Shown piece after piece: positions 18,268 to 27,218 of a stretch of DNA of 64,000 bases; positions within the stretch are counted from its first letter, which is position 1; every line of letters starts with the position of its first letter. The stretch is taken from positions 1-64,000 of the forward strand of contig JAEXCU010000011.1 of the NCBI GenBank assembly GCA_023402015.1, in the 5' to 3' direction. The notes beneath the pieces were generated by a model. It saw nothing but the letters and a program-made list of their open reading frames with translations. It was not told the origin of the DNA and searched no databases. This stretch comes from Pseudomonadota bacterium. Its GTDB lineage: Bacteria; Pseudomonadota; Alphaproteobacteria; Rs-D84. The position numbers and the translations under genes were made by a program.

Positions 18268-19350
18268 TTATTCAACCCAAATTGTGGCGTACGTTGTTCC
18301 GGTTGCAGAACCCACCGGAATTTGTACATTACCCTTTGTAACGGCAACCTTGCCGTCCGTCTGGGAAACCGCTGTTACAACGGCGCCGGTACCGGTACTG
18401 GTGCTGTCCAGTGCATTAATCTGGGCCTTGGTTGCATATGTCGCCGCCGCATTGGTTTTTGTTTCCATATCTGCGATTGCGGATTTTGTTGCGTACGTGG
18501 ACACAATGTTATTACCACTGGCGTCGGCCGTTGCCTTGGCCGCCGTGCCGGTTGTGCTTAATTTGCCGTCCAATGCCGCACTGACAACTTTGTTCTGAAC
18601 AGGATTCGTGCTGGTGCCACTTAATGCAGTATCCACAGTTATCGCAGCCGGGATTGTAGGCTTATCAGACAAATCGTCATATGAACCAGATGTCGCCACC
18701 GTGGCCAGACCGGAAACTTTGCCACTGGGGATTGTGGGAATATCGGTCGCTGTTAATGCGGCACTGCCCGTGACCAATCCCTTGGTATCATATGTAATTT
18801 TTGTTCCCGTTCCCGCTGTAATTGCAGCGTTGGCCACAACCTTGGAATTTGCCGCAGTTTGTGCGGCATCCGCAGCGGCCTGGGCATCATCTGCGGCACT
18901 TTGCGCCGCCGCGGCCGCGGCCGTATTGGATGCGATTGTTGCCGCATAACCATCATAAGTTGTTATCTTTGCCGCCGTTATTCCAGAATTTGCCGCCGCC
19001 AATTGTGCCGTGGTCAAAGAGGCCTGTTTACCCGCCAGGGCGGTATTTATTACCTTGTTCTGGACTGGGTTTGTACTGGTCGCACTTAACGCGAAATCAA
19101 CCGTTATTGCGGCTGGAATTGTGGGTTTGTCCGTCAGATTATTGTATGAACCGGTCGTTGCAACGGTTGCCAAATCACCGGGTTGAACCGCCGAGTCCGC
19201 GGTCGCCTTGACCTGATTCAATGCCGCAGTTGTCGCCAAAGACTTAACAACGGTATCAACATAGGCCTTGGAGGATATATCGGCATTCGCCGCACCCGCA
19301 ACCAAAATTGCAACCAAAGATACTGTAAAAATACTTGTTATTTTTTTCAT
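18268..19350 (-). CDS. Exported tail-fibre-like coiled-coil protein
   Basis: A 360-residue Ala/Thr-rich protein. Signal peptide MKKITSIFTVSLVAILVAGAANA, then the phage-fibre type motif ISSKAYVDT. A unit of about 37 residues occurs twice (NLTDKPTIPAAITVDFAL and DLSDKPTIPAAITVDTAL, each followed by STNPVQNKV). An Ala-rich coiled coil (AAAAAAQSAADDAQAAAD) follows, and the C-terminus is TTYATIWVE. Last of four tandem paralogues. Likely a trimeric fibrous surface protein; it lacks a YadA-type membrane anchor. Confidence 0.8.
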   Translation of the reverse strand: MKKITSIFTVSLVAILVAGAANADISSKAYVDTVVKSLATTAALNQVKATADSAVQPGDLATVATTGSYNNLTDKPTIPAAITVDFALSATSTNPVQNKVINTALAGKQASLTTAQLAAANSGITAAKITTYDGYAATIASNTAAAAAAQSAADDAQAAADAAQTAANSKVVANAAITAGTGTKITYDTKGLVTGSAALTATDIPTIPSGKVSGLATVATSGSYDDLSDKPTIPAAITVDTALSGTSTNPVQNKVVSAALDGKLSTTGTAAKATADASGNNIVSTYATKSAIADMETKTNAAATYATKAQINALDSTSTGTGAVVTAVSQTDGKVAVTKGNVQIPVGSATGTTYATIWVE

Positions 19351-19420
19351 GACTGATTTTATTTAATTATATTACCACACTCTGTTTACTTTATACTATC
19401 CGCGGCGCAAAGTTCTGATT

Positions 19421-19448
19421 GGTATGGTTCGGTTCCACGAACCATACC
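19421..19448 (-). terminator. Hairpin between fibre genes
   Basis: GGTATGGTTCG pairs perfectly with CGAACCATACC around six bases, 18 bp past the stop of the 19466-20602 gene. The lack of a T-run makes attenuation or mRNA protection as likely as full termination. Confidence 0.55.
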
Positions 19449-19465
19449 ATTATCAGATTGAACAA

Positions 19466-20602
19466 TTATCTTTGTACAACTTCCCATTCAAATGTGGTTC
19501 CGTTTGTTGTCAGAACACATTTTGCATCAACTGCTGAACATGCTGTCTGCGGTTTTGGAATGGCCTTGCCAGCCGTTGTGTTCGCGGTATCTGCCGTTGC
19601 CTGGGCCGCATCTGCTGCATCTTGGGCATTGTCTGCCGCGGTTTGTGCAGTTGCCGCCGCCGCTGTGTTGGATGCGATTGTTGCCGCATAACCATCATAT
19701 GTTGTTACCTTGGCCGCTGTGATGCCGGAATCTGCCGCCGCCAATTGTGCCGTGGTCAGAGTATCCTGTTTGCCATCCAAACCATCGCTCAATGCAGTTT
19801 TTGTTGCATATGTTGCCGCTGCATTAGTTTTTGTTTCCATATCTGCAATTGCGGTTTTGGTTGCATATGTTGCGGTGGCATTTGCTTTGGTTTCATATGT
19901 TGTTGCAACATCAGCACTCTTGGCATAATCGTCCAGGTCAGCTGCCTGTAATGCTGTATCTGCTTTGGCACCCTGGGCCGCGGTTGCGAAATCCGCCGCG
20001 TCATGTGTTACAACGTCGCCATATGTTGCAACTGTTGCCGCTGTGCCCTTGGCCGTTGCGTTAACTTCGTTGATTGCAGCAACCGTGTTTCCTTTGGCTG
20101 TTGTTGTCAATGTGGACAAAGTACCAATGTTTGTTAATGCCGCCGATGCATTTGTGGATGCAGTGTTTGCGACACCTTCTGTTGACTTGACAGCATATGC
20201 TGCGTCGGCCGCTGTTTTTGTCTGATACGCATCCAAATCTGCGGATTGCAATGCGCTGTCGGCTTTACCCAAAGATGTTACGATATCGTCGGCCAATTTT
20301 GCCTTGGTTACGTTTTTATCTGTAATCTGTGCGGTTCCAACGGCATCCAATTCTGCCAATGCGCCCAAATCTGCTGTGTTTGCCTTGGCCTCCAAACCGG
20401 TTGTTAATTCAGTTTTGGTTGCAGCGTCTGTAATGCCATATCCAGCCAATGTTGTTGCTTTGTCGGCTTTGCCCGCGATGGTTGTATTTTGTGTTGTATT
20501 CTGCGTGTCAACGTATGCCTTGGACGCGATTTCCGCGTTCGCCGCACCAACACCGACCACGGTCAGTAAAGTTGCAAAGATACCTGCTGTTAATTTTTTC
20601 AT
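19466..20602 (-). CDS. Exported tail-fibre-like coiled-coil protein
   Basis: A 378-residue paralogue: signal peptide MKKLTAGIFATLLTVVGVGAANA, then IASKAYVDT, the fibre motif KADKATTLAGYGITDA, repeated Tyr-Ala-Thr-Lys coiled-coil units (ATYATKTAIADMETKTNAAA), and a C-terminal domain with one disulphide pair (ACSAVDAKCVLTT) ending FEWEVVQR. The TTLAGYGITDA motif is otherwise typical of phage tail fibres. Ribosome-binding site AAAGGAAAAAAC. Confidence 0.82.
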   Translation of the reverse strand: MKKLTAGIFATLLTVVGVGAANAEIASKAYVDTQNTTQNTTIAGKADKATTLAGYGITDAATKTELTTGLEAKANTADLGALAELDAVGTAQITDKNVTKAKLADDIVTSLGKADSALQSADLDAYQTKTAADAAYAVKSTEGVANTASTNASAALTNIGTLSTLTTTAKGNTVAAINEVNATAKGTAATVATYGDVVTHDAADFATAAQGAKADTALQAADLDDYAKSADVATTYETKANATATYATKTAIADMETKTNAAATYATKTALSDGLDGKQDTLTTAQLAAADSGITAAKVTTYDGYAATIASNTAAAATAQTAADNAQDAADAAQATADTANTTAGKAIPKPQTACSAVDAKCVLTTNGTTFEWEVVQR

Positions 20603-20647
20603 TGTTTTTTCCTTTCTTTCGTTTGGTTAGTTTTTTTTGTTAAATTC

Positions 20648-21583
20648 TTATTTTACCGGATTTGTTACCTCTACCCATTCCAATGCGCCACTGGTGTTAA
20701 CAGATAATACGCATGTTCCAGATGCAGCGGTGCAATTTGTGGACGGTTTTGGAATTGCATAATCTTCAATTTGTTCAACCGTTTCCGTTTTGGTGTATGC
20801 ATCCGTAATGCCATATCCGGCCAAAGTTGTTGCTTTGTCTGCTTTGCCCGCAACGGTGGTTTCCATTGTGGTAATTTTGTTGTTCATTTCTTCAAAATTA
20901 CCTTCGGTCGCCATACCGTCTGTTTTGGTTTTCAATTCATTAACAGCCGCGACGATTGTCTGTGCAGTTGTTGTCAATGTACCCGTACCAACTGTACCCT
21001 GCAATGTGTCAATTTCACCTTCGGCGGTGGAAACGCGCGATGTCAACGCGGTTAAATCTGTTTGTGATGCCTTGGTTGCCAAACCATCAGTCGTGCTGTT
21101 AACTTTGCCGGCCAATGTATCAACATCACCCTGGGCGGCGGCGGCGGCATTTCCTGCGGCGACGGCTTTGTCATCCGCGGCCTTGGCGGCGGCGGCGGCG
21201 TCTGCGACACCTTTGACCAATCCAGACGTTTCATCGCCAACAACTGTTTCCAACGCATCAACGTCTTTCTGGGCGTTTTCGGCCGCGTTTTTTGCAGCGG
21301 CGGCGTCTGTGGCGGCCTGGTCAGCCTTGGCGGAAATACCCGTTTCGGCATTATTTAACGTATCATCTAAATCTGTAATTTGTTTGGTTATGTTGGTGAT
21401 ATTTGTTGTAATACCTTCAACCGTTGACTGGGTGGCATACGTATCACCAACCGTTGTCATAATGGCTGTTTCTTTGTCATCAACATACTGTTTGCTGGCA
21501 ATCTGTGTGGTCGCCGCGTTTGCACCGGCACTTAACATAATTGCAGCCATAGCACCCGAGAAAGCAATTTTTTTGTTTTTCAT
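20648..21583 (-). CDS. Exported tail-fibre-like coiled-coil protein
   Basis: A 311-residue paralogue: signal peptide then TQIASKQYVDDKETA, an Ala-rich coiled coil (AADQAATDAAAAKNAAEN type), KADKATTLAGYGITDAYTK, and a C-terminal head with the same spaced cysteines (NCTAASGTCVLSV) ending LEWVEVTNPVK. It shares the 45-bp spacing pattern with its neighbour, so the four genes may be partly cotranscribed. Confidence 0.82.
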   Translation of the reverse strand: MKNKKIAFSGAMAAIMLSAGANAATTQIASKQYVDDKETAIMTTVGDTYATQSTVEGITTNITNITKQITDLDDTLNNAETGISAKADQAATDAAAAKNAAENAQKDVDALETVVGDETSGLVKGVADAAAAAKAADDKAVAAGNAAAAAQGDVDTLAGKVNSTTDGLATKASQTDLTALTSRVSTAEGEIDTLQGTVGTGTLTTTAQTIVAAVNELKTKTDGMATEGNFEEMNNKITTMETTVAGKADKATTLAGYGITDAYTKTETVEQIEDYAIPKPSTNCTAASGTCVLSVNTSGALEWVEVTNPVK

Positions 21584-21663
21584 CTTTTACCTTATCCCCA
21601 GAATCAGAAATTGCAGGACCATAACTTGTTTCCAAATCCGTCCATAAATCACGTCATCCTTGT

Positions 21664-23628
21664 TTAATAAACCACTTCAAACCATGCCTTTTCGCCATTT
21701 GAAACGGCCAGAACATGGTCCCCCGTACGTGGCGCATCAGACGTGCTTACGGCCTGGTCCGCCTTGGTCAAAGATGCCTGAACATCTGTGGCCAGTTTTG
21801 TTTTTGCGATTGCCGCGTCATCGGCAACATCCGCATTTACAATTGCACTTTTGGTTGCCAAGGTACCCAGACTGGATTTATCTGCCTTGGTTGCCAATTG
21901 TTCATTGACATATGTTGTGTCGGCCTTGGTTGCCAGTACGGTTTCAACGCCTTCCAGGCCGCCAACGGTTATGTCTTCTAATTTTTTATCAATTTGTGTG
22001 GTGGTATACGCATCTGTAATACCATATCCGGCCAATGTGGTTGCCTTGTCCGCCTTGGCCGCAACCGCAGTTGCCGCATTATCAGCCGCCGTTTTGGCCG
22101 CAGTCGCATTTGTATTTGCAGTGGTTGCCAATTCTTTGGCCTCGCCCGCGGCAGTATTCGCAGCCGTTGCATTTGTATTCGCCGTTGTTGCCAGCGTCTT
22201 GGCCTCGCCCGCGGCAGTATTTGCCGCGTTCGCAGTAGAATTTGCAGCGCTGGCCGTGCTTAGCGCACTGGCCGCCGCCGTTGCGGCATCACCGGCCAAA
22301 TCATTGATTTCGCCAATTTCTGTATTAATGGCATCAACGCGTCCGGCCAACGTATTAACCGTTGTGTTATCTGCCTTGGCCGCCAAATCTGTTGTTGTCG
22401 CATATCCCGCCAATTGTGATTTGTCTGCCTTTAATTCCAACGCCGAATTTACATCTGCGGTTTTTGCATATGCCTTTAACGCTTCGCCCATATCACCGGC
22501 AACAACGTCGGCAACTTTTTCATCAACCTGGCCCTTGGTGTAAACATCCGCCACATTGGCCTTGGTTTCCAATTCTGCCTTGGTCGCCAATGTCGTTAAT
22601 TCGGTTTTGTCTGCTTTGCCCGCCAAATCGGTCGTGGTCGCCATATCCGCGATATCAACCTTGGTTGCATATCCGGTCAACGCCCCTGGCTGTAATGCCG
22701 TTTCCGCCAACGCCCCCTGGGCCGCGGTCGCATAATTCGCGGACGCCGTCGCAATCGCAGACGCAATCGCCGTATTCATTGCAGCGGTCGTCGCATATGA
22801 CGCGGCAATATCCGCCGTTTTTGCATATTCGCTTAAATCAATACTGGCCGCATCACCGGGTTCACCCTTGTCCCCTTTTTCACCCTTTTCACCCTGGGGA
22901 CCCTGGGGACCTGTGATATCATTCTTAGAAATCAAAACATTCCATGTTGTATCGCCAACATAACGCCATAATAAATTGTCATCGTTTGAACCGATTTCAA
23001 CTTCACGACCGTCTTTGCCGGCAACAGTATTTAATTCATCTTTTAAATTTTCAACATCAACGTAAATTTCATTGGTTGTGTCATCAATAATAATGTACCC
23101 ATCCGCAGTCGTGTTTAACAAATCCTGCTTTTCCAGCAATTTATCCGAAAACGCAATATCGGCATCTTGCAATTTATCAACATCACGACGAACCTGATCC
23201 ACCTGGGATTGCAAATCTGCGGCCGTACCCGGATCCATAGAACCACCACCGGTTGAACCACTGGATGAATTGCCCGGCCCCTGGGGTTTAATAGAACTGC
23301 CACCACTGATTGATGTTCCGCCACCCAAATATTTTCCGATTGATAAACGCGGTGTTGTCGCCACGCGACCGGACGTTGTTGTCCCAGCAGAAGGCTTGGC
23401 AACCGTTCCGGTTTTACCGGTTGTTGGCGTGACGCGCACAGAACCACCGCGCGCCGCAGCAATCGCATTAGAACCAGACGATGTGTTTGCCGCCGCCGCG
23501 CTGGATGCGCTGTTATAGGTTCCACTGCCCCCCAGCGACCGAACCGACGAAGCACCATATGCACCAGATACGGTCGTGCACAGCACACAAACCATTGCCA
23601 ACGTTGATATTTTCAGTTCGTTTTTCAT
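21664..23628 (-). CDS. Exported tail-fibre-like protein with collagen-like tract
   Basis: A 654-residue, largest member of the cluster. Signal peptide to about residue 25, a Gly/Ser/Thr-rich disordered region (30-135), a short coiled coil (140-175), and a compact segment around WRYVGDTTWNVLISKNDITG. Then come about six Gly-X-Y triplets (residues 240-259, GPQGPQGEKGEKGDK...) and long alanine coiled coils with the TTLAGYGITDAYT motif. The C-terminus ends EKAWFEVVY, like its relatives but without the cysteine pair. Collagen-like triplets next to trimeric coiled coils fit a homotrimeric stalk. First gene of the four. Confidence 0.83.
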   Translation of the reverse strand: MKNELKISTLAMVCVLCTTVSGAYGASSVRSLGGSGTYNSASSAAAANTSSGSNAIAAARGGSVRVTPTTGKTGTVAKPSAGTTTSGRVATTPRLSIGKYLGGGTSISGGSSIKPQGPGNSSSGSTGGGSMDPGTAADLQSQVDQVRRDVDKLQDADIAFSDKLLEKQDLLNTTADGYIIIDDTTNEIYVDVENLKDELNTVAGKDGREVEIGSNDDNLLWRYVGDTTWNVLISKNDITGPQGPQGEKGEKGDKGEPGDAASIDLSEYAKTADIAASYATTAAMNTAIASAIATASANYATAAQGALAETALQPGALTGYATKVDIADMATTTDLAGKADKTELTTLATKAELETKANVADVYTKGQVDEKVADVVAGDMGEALKAYAKTADVNSALELKADKSQLAGYATTTDLAAKADNTTVNTLAGRVDAINTEIGEINDLAGDAATAAASALSTASAANSTANAANTAAGEAKTLATTANTNATAANTAAGEAKELATTANTNATAAKTAADNAATAVAAKADKATTLAGYGITDAYTTTQIDKKLEDITVGGLEGVETVLATKADTTYVNEQLATKADKSSLGTLATKSAIVNADVADDAAIAKTKLATDVQASLTKADQAVSTSDAPRTGDHVLAVSNGEKAWFEVVY

Positions 23629-23692
23629 AAAATCTCTCTACCTAGTAAGATAATATCACATTTGTGCGAATCGGGTCAACTATTTTCCCAGA

Positions 23693-24409
23693 CTAAAATT
23701 CATATCTCAGCCCGACAGATATGGAATTGTCCAGAATCAGGCCGATTTTATTTTCCAAATAGTACTGGTTATTGTCATATGTTTCAAAATGACGCGTCTG
23801 TTTTGTTCCACTGAAACCGGCGAAACGATACCGCAAATCCAATACCAGATTATCATCCAATTTTGTTGTATAACCCAGCATTACGCCCGCCATCGGTGAT
23901 ACAGATGTTTTTGTTCTGTCGCCTGGGATAAAGAAATTTCCGTCCAATTGCGTAATTGGTATCGCCATACCAACACCGGCACCAACATACAAACCATTTG
24001 TAAAGTCATAATAACCATTTGCCATTACATATGGCGCAGACAATTTAAATTCTGTTCCTGCATCTTTATCACTGAATTGTCCGATATATCCAGCCTCTAA
24101 TTCACCGCGCCAGAAATATCCGAAATGACGTCCCGCCGACAATGATCCAGTGAACACAGGTTCAAAAGAATATTTATCGTCATCAAAATCCGCGTTTGCC
24201 AACGGCCAATCAGATTTATATTTATTTTTCCAATTCAGGAAACTGGCCTCCACGCGACCGACAACATACCAACCGGTTTTTGCCTTGTCTGTATAATCAT
24301 ATGTAATGTTATATCCGCCACGATTATCGCGTTGAATATAACTGGGGGCCGCATGCGCCGCACCAGTGGTCAAGCCGACCAAAACAAATAAAGAAACCAA
24401 TTTTTTCAT
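23693..24409 (-). CDS. Opacity-type outer-membrane beta-barrel protein
   Basis: A 238-residue protein with signal peptide MKKLVSLFVLVGLTTGAAHA and an eight-strand-like alternating pattern (GYYDFTNGLYVGAGVGMAIP, VMLGYTTKLDDNLVLDLRYR) ending in SISVGLRYEF, the C-terminal Phe signature of outer-membrane barrels. It is divergent from pal and directly upstream of the fibre cluster; it could anchor or accompany the fibres, but this is inference. Confidence 0.8.
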   Translation of the reverse strand: MKKLVSLFVLVGLTTGAAHAAPSYIQRDNRGGYNITYDYTDKAKTGWYVVGRVEASFLNWKNKYKSDWPLANADFDDDKYSFEPVFTGSLSAGRHFGYFWRGELEAGYIGQFSDKDAGTEFKLSAPYVMANGYYDFTNGLYVGAGVGMAIPITQLDGNFFIPGDRTKTSVSPMAGVMLGYTTKLDDNLVLDLRYRFAGFSGTKQTRHFETYDNNQYYLENKIGLILDNSISVGLRYEF

Positions 24410-24482
24410 GATTATCCTTCCTCCAAATTTTTTCCTAAGTATATCACAATTTCAGACCTTATCCAAAACATAAAATATGCTG

Positions 24483-24512
24483 TTGACTTCTTTTCTGTTA
24501 TTTTGCTACATT
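24483..24512 (+). promoter_or_regulatory. Promoter of pal
   Basis: TTGACT (24483-24488), an 18-bp spacer and TACATT (24507-24512), about 35 bp before the pal start. Confidence 0.5.
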
Positions 24513-24546
24513 TTTTATAACACTATTAAGTAGGAAAGGATTAAAA

Positions 24547-24948
24547 ATGAAAAAAATTTTATCAGTTATCGCATTGTTGGGACTGGCCGCGTGTTGCGGA
24601 ACGCCGGATAAAATTAACGGCGACCAGGTTTACTTTGCGTTTGATTCTGCGGCAATTACGCCATCTGCACGTCAAGATTTGGAACAACAGGCATTGTTCT
24701 TGAAAAAAAATCCAAATGTAGAGATTGTATTACAGGGCCATTGCGACGAACGTGGTTCCACAGAATATAATTTGGCATTGGGTGCATTGCGTGCCGGAAA
24801 CGCGGCCCACGTTTTAATCAAAGACGGTATTGAACCAGACAGAATTAAAACAATTTCGTATGGCAAAGAAAATCCGCAGTACCCAGGTACAGGCGAAGAA
24901 ATCTGGGCCAAAAACAGAAATGTAACGACCAAAGTTATTGATGAATAA
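24547..24948 (+). CDS. pal: Peptidoglycan-associated lipoprotein Pal (OmpA-like)
   Basis: A 133-residue outer-membrane lipoprotein. Lipobox LAAC at residues 13-16, then an OmpA-like domain with VYFAFDSAAITPSARQDL, the peptidoglycan-binding GHCDERGSTEYN and the final NRNVTTKVID. The linker is very short. Pal is the outer-membrane end of the Tol-Pal system; tolB lies about 6 kb away rather than adjacent. Ribosome-binding site AGGAAAGGA. Confidence 0.93.
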   Translation: MKKILSVIALLGLAACCGTPDKINGDQVYFAFDSAAITPSARQDLEQQALFLKKNPNVEIVLQGHCDERGSTEYNLALGALRAGNAAHVLIKDGIEPDRIKTISYGKENPQYPGTGEEIWAKNRNVTTKVIDE

Positions 24949-24975
24949 AAATCGCCCATTTGGGCGATTTTTTAT
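24947..24975 (+). terminator. Terminator of pal
   Basis: AAATCGCCCA and TGGGCGATTT form a stem followed by a T-run, starting at the pal stop codon. Confidence 0.88.
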
Positions 24976-25065
24976 TTGGTTATTTTTTATCAAAAAGCCA
25001 AATATTATCACCGAGCAAATTTATAAAAAACTTTCGGTTTGACGGAAAAATCTTTTTTTACTACT

Positions 25066-25860
25066 ATGCATATTATGGAAGATAATACAGCAATTTCTTT
25101 TGCAAATGTTGGCGCGGAATATGACGGCGCACGCGAAGTTCTGACAGATGTTTCTTTTAACATCAGTGGGGGTGCATTTTATTTCCTGTCTGGTGCATCG
25201 GGGGCGGGTAAAACAACGCTGTTGCGTCTGATATATCAATTGCATCGCCCCAGTCGCGGTCAAATAAAATTATTCGGTCAGACCACAAATGACATGACGC
25301 GTGATGACATTGCGCGCCTGCGTCATAAAATGGCAATTGTTTTTCAGGAATATTCATTGCTGTCCCATTTATCGGTTTTTGACAATGTTGCATTGCCATT
25401 GCGCGTGCGCGGCCTGCCCGAGGCAAAGATAAAAAAACTGGTGGCCAAGGTTTTGGAATGGGTCGGCCTGGGGAAATATGCCGATGCAAATCCCCGCGCC
25501 CTGTCTGGCGGTCAACAGCAGCGCGTATCCGTTGCCCGCGCGATTATTGTCCAGCCGGCAATTTTACTGGCCGACGAACCGACGGGTAATTTGGATGATG
25601 AAAATGCATCGCGTTTAATGGAATTATTTATTCAGATGAACAAAATGTTCGGCACCACAATTATATTGGCCACGCACAGTAAAAAATTAATGGATACATA
25701 TAAATTCCCGGTTATTCATGTTGAAAATCATCGGGTCAGTTTTGTTGGAAATAAAACATCCACACCCGCGGCCGAAACCAAAAAGGTATGGAAAGGCCCC
25801 AAACCGCAAAATTATTTTACAGAATTATCAAAACAGTTTGACGATATTGGAAACGCATAA
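25066..25860 (+). CDS. ftsE: Cell division ATP-binding protein FtsE
   Basis: ABC ATPase that, with FtsX, controls septal peptidoglycan hydrolases. Walker A SGASGAGKTTLLR, Q-loop VFQEYSLLSHLSV, signature LSGGQQQR, Walker B ILLADEPTGNLDD and the switch His in ILATHSKKL. A C-terminal extension (KVWKGPKPQNYF ...) makes it longer than E. coli FtsE. The start is uncertain: ATG at 25066, ATG at 25075, or TTG at 25039; none has a strong ribosome-binding site. ftsX begins immediately after the stop. Confidence 0.9.
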   Translation: MHIMEDNTAISFANVGAEYDGAREVLTDVSFNISGGAFYFLSGASGAGKTTLLRLIYQLHRPSRGQIKLFGQTTNDMTRDDIARLRHKMAIVFQEYSLLSHLSVFDNVALPLRVRGLPEAKIKKLVAKVLEWVGLGKYADANPRALSGGQQQRVSVARAIIVQPAILLADEPTGNLDDENASRLMELFIQMNKMFGTTIILATHSKKLMDTYKFPVIHVENHRVSFVGNKTSTPAAETKKVWKGPKPQNYFTELSKQFDDIGNA

Positions 25861-26697
25861 ATGAAAAAACCGATTGTATTTTCACTGGTTCGCGATCAGT
25901 CAATTTTTATGACGGCAATTATGTCATTGCTGACATTTTTATCTGTGCTGGCATTGGGTATTGCATTATCAATTGGCACCGGTGTCATGCGTTGGAATGC
26001 CCAGTGGGATTTATTCGCAACTGTTCAGGTTATGAACAAAGATAACGCACCGGCCGTTAAAAAAATCTTGAACGACAACCGCGACAAAATCGCAACAATA
26101 AATGAATTAACGACCGACCAAATGCAGGATTTATTGCGCCCATGGATAACGGGTGGTGGCGCGTTGAAAAATTATTTGCCACAAATGTATGAATTAAAAT
26201 TTAAAACCAAATCCGATTTGGCCAATGTCGCCCAGGAAATTTCCAAACATGCACGTTTCTTGACCCACGCCCAGGCATTAAAGACATCCACCAACGCGGG
26301 ATGGAAAATGATTTTGATTTCTGGATTGGTTTTGGCATTAACACTGGGGGCGATTGGTGTATGCATTTCATACATTGCACGAAACACCGCATTATTACAT
26401 CGTCGTGAATTGGAAATATTAAATCAAATTGGCGCAACCGATTCGTTTGTTGCACACCAAATGCAGATTATTGTCGCCAAAATATGCGCTGTTGCGGGAC
26501 TGGCGGGATTTGCGGTGGCGGTTCCTGTATTACTGCTGATATTGTCGGCGGCGCATTCCGCGCGCATTGGATTAATGGCAATGCTGGGATTATCAGGTGG
26601 TGGATGGATTGCATTGGTGCTATTACCGGTTTTGATTATTGTATTTGCAATTTGGATAACACGCCGTACAACATTAAACATTCTTAAAAATAACTGA
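25861..26697 (+). CDS. ftsX: Cell division permease-like protein FtsX
   Basis: A 278-residue inner-membrane protein with four membrane segments: one at residues 15-38, a periplasmic domain to about 135, then three segments at the C-terminus (ILISGLVLALTLGAIGVCIS and later). The cytoplasmic HRRELEILNQIGATDSFVA stretch is the FtsX signature. It starts one base after the ftsE stop, so the two are translationally coupled. Confidence 0.9.
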   Translation: MKKPIVFSLVRDQSIFMTAIMSLLTFLSVLALGIALSIGTGVMRWNAQWDLFATVQVMNKDNAPAVKKILNDNRDKIATINELTTDQMQDLLRPWITGGGALKNYLPQMYELKFKTKSDLANVAQEISKHARFLTHAQALKTSTNAGWKMILISGLVLALTLGAIGVCISYIARNTALLHRRELEILNQIGATDSFVAHQMQIIVAKICAVAGLAGFAVAVPVLLLILSAAHSARIGLMAMLGLSGGGWIALVLLPVLIIVFAIWITRRTTLNILKNN

Positions 26698-27206
26698 TGA
26701 AATTTTTAACGCCGTCTTTATTAATTCTGTCGTGTTTTGTATTGGGTGGAATGATGTTTAAATCAATGGCCCCATCCCGTTGCGCGACAATTTTGCCAGA
26801 TGACAGCATATTCGTCCTGACGGGTGATGCGCGGCGCATTCCGTTCGCAATGCGATTGCTGCGCAAATATCCAGATGCAGATTTATATATTATCGGTGCC
26901 GGCGCCCAGGGATCTTTTGATATGGCACGACGCGTTACAATTGAATCCGATTCGAAATCCACATATCAAAATGCATTGGCAATCAAAGAAATTGCCCAGC
27001 GGGCCGGTCTGGACAGATTGGTGATTATTACGACCGAAGACCACATGAACCGCGCGCGTTATTTGATAAAACAGGAAATGCCATATGCGGAAATTGTGGC
27101 CTGCCCTGCGACACTGGCGGGAATGCCACCTGGAAAAAGACTTGAACGATGGGCCACAGAATATATAAAATACATTGCAACAATGTTGGGAATCAAAGAA
27201 AGTTAA
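26697..27206 (+). CDS. DUF218 (YdcF-like) membrane-anchored protein
   Basis: A 169-residue protein with one N-terminal hydrophobic segment and the DUF218 core: SIFVLTGDARRIPFAMRLL, LYIIGAG, ESDSKSTYQNALAIKE and VIITTEDHMNRARYL. Family members such as SanA/ElyC act in envelope and undecaprenyl-phosphate homeostasis. The ATG overlaps the ftsX stop (ATGA). The ftsE-ftsX-DUF218-plsC order is common in alphaproteobacteria. Confidence 0.85.
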   Translation: MKFLTPSLLILSCFVLGGMMFKSMAPSRCATILPDDSIFVLTGDARRIPFAMRLLRKYPDADLYIIGAGAQGSFDMARRVTIESDSKSTYQNALAIKEIAQRAGLDRLVIITTEDHMNRARYLIKQEMPYAEIVACPATLAGMPPGKRLERWATEYIKYIATMLGIKES

Positions 27207-27218
27207 AAGGAAGTCTGA

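Noticed and set aside
18101..18598. Plus-strand 165-codon frame
   Set aside because: Most of it is antisense to the fibre gene at 18268-19350, and its composition mirrors that gene.
21788..22543. Long plus-strand frame of 251 codons
   Set aside because: Shadow of the Ala/Thr-rich repeats of the 654-residue fibre gene on the other strand.
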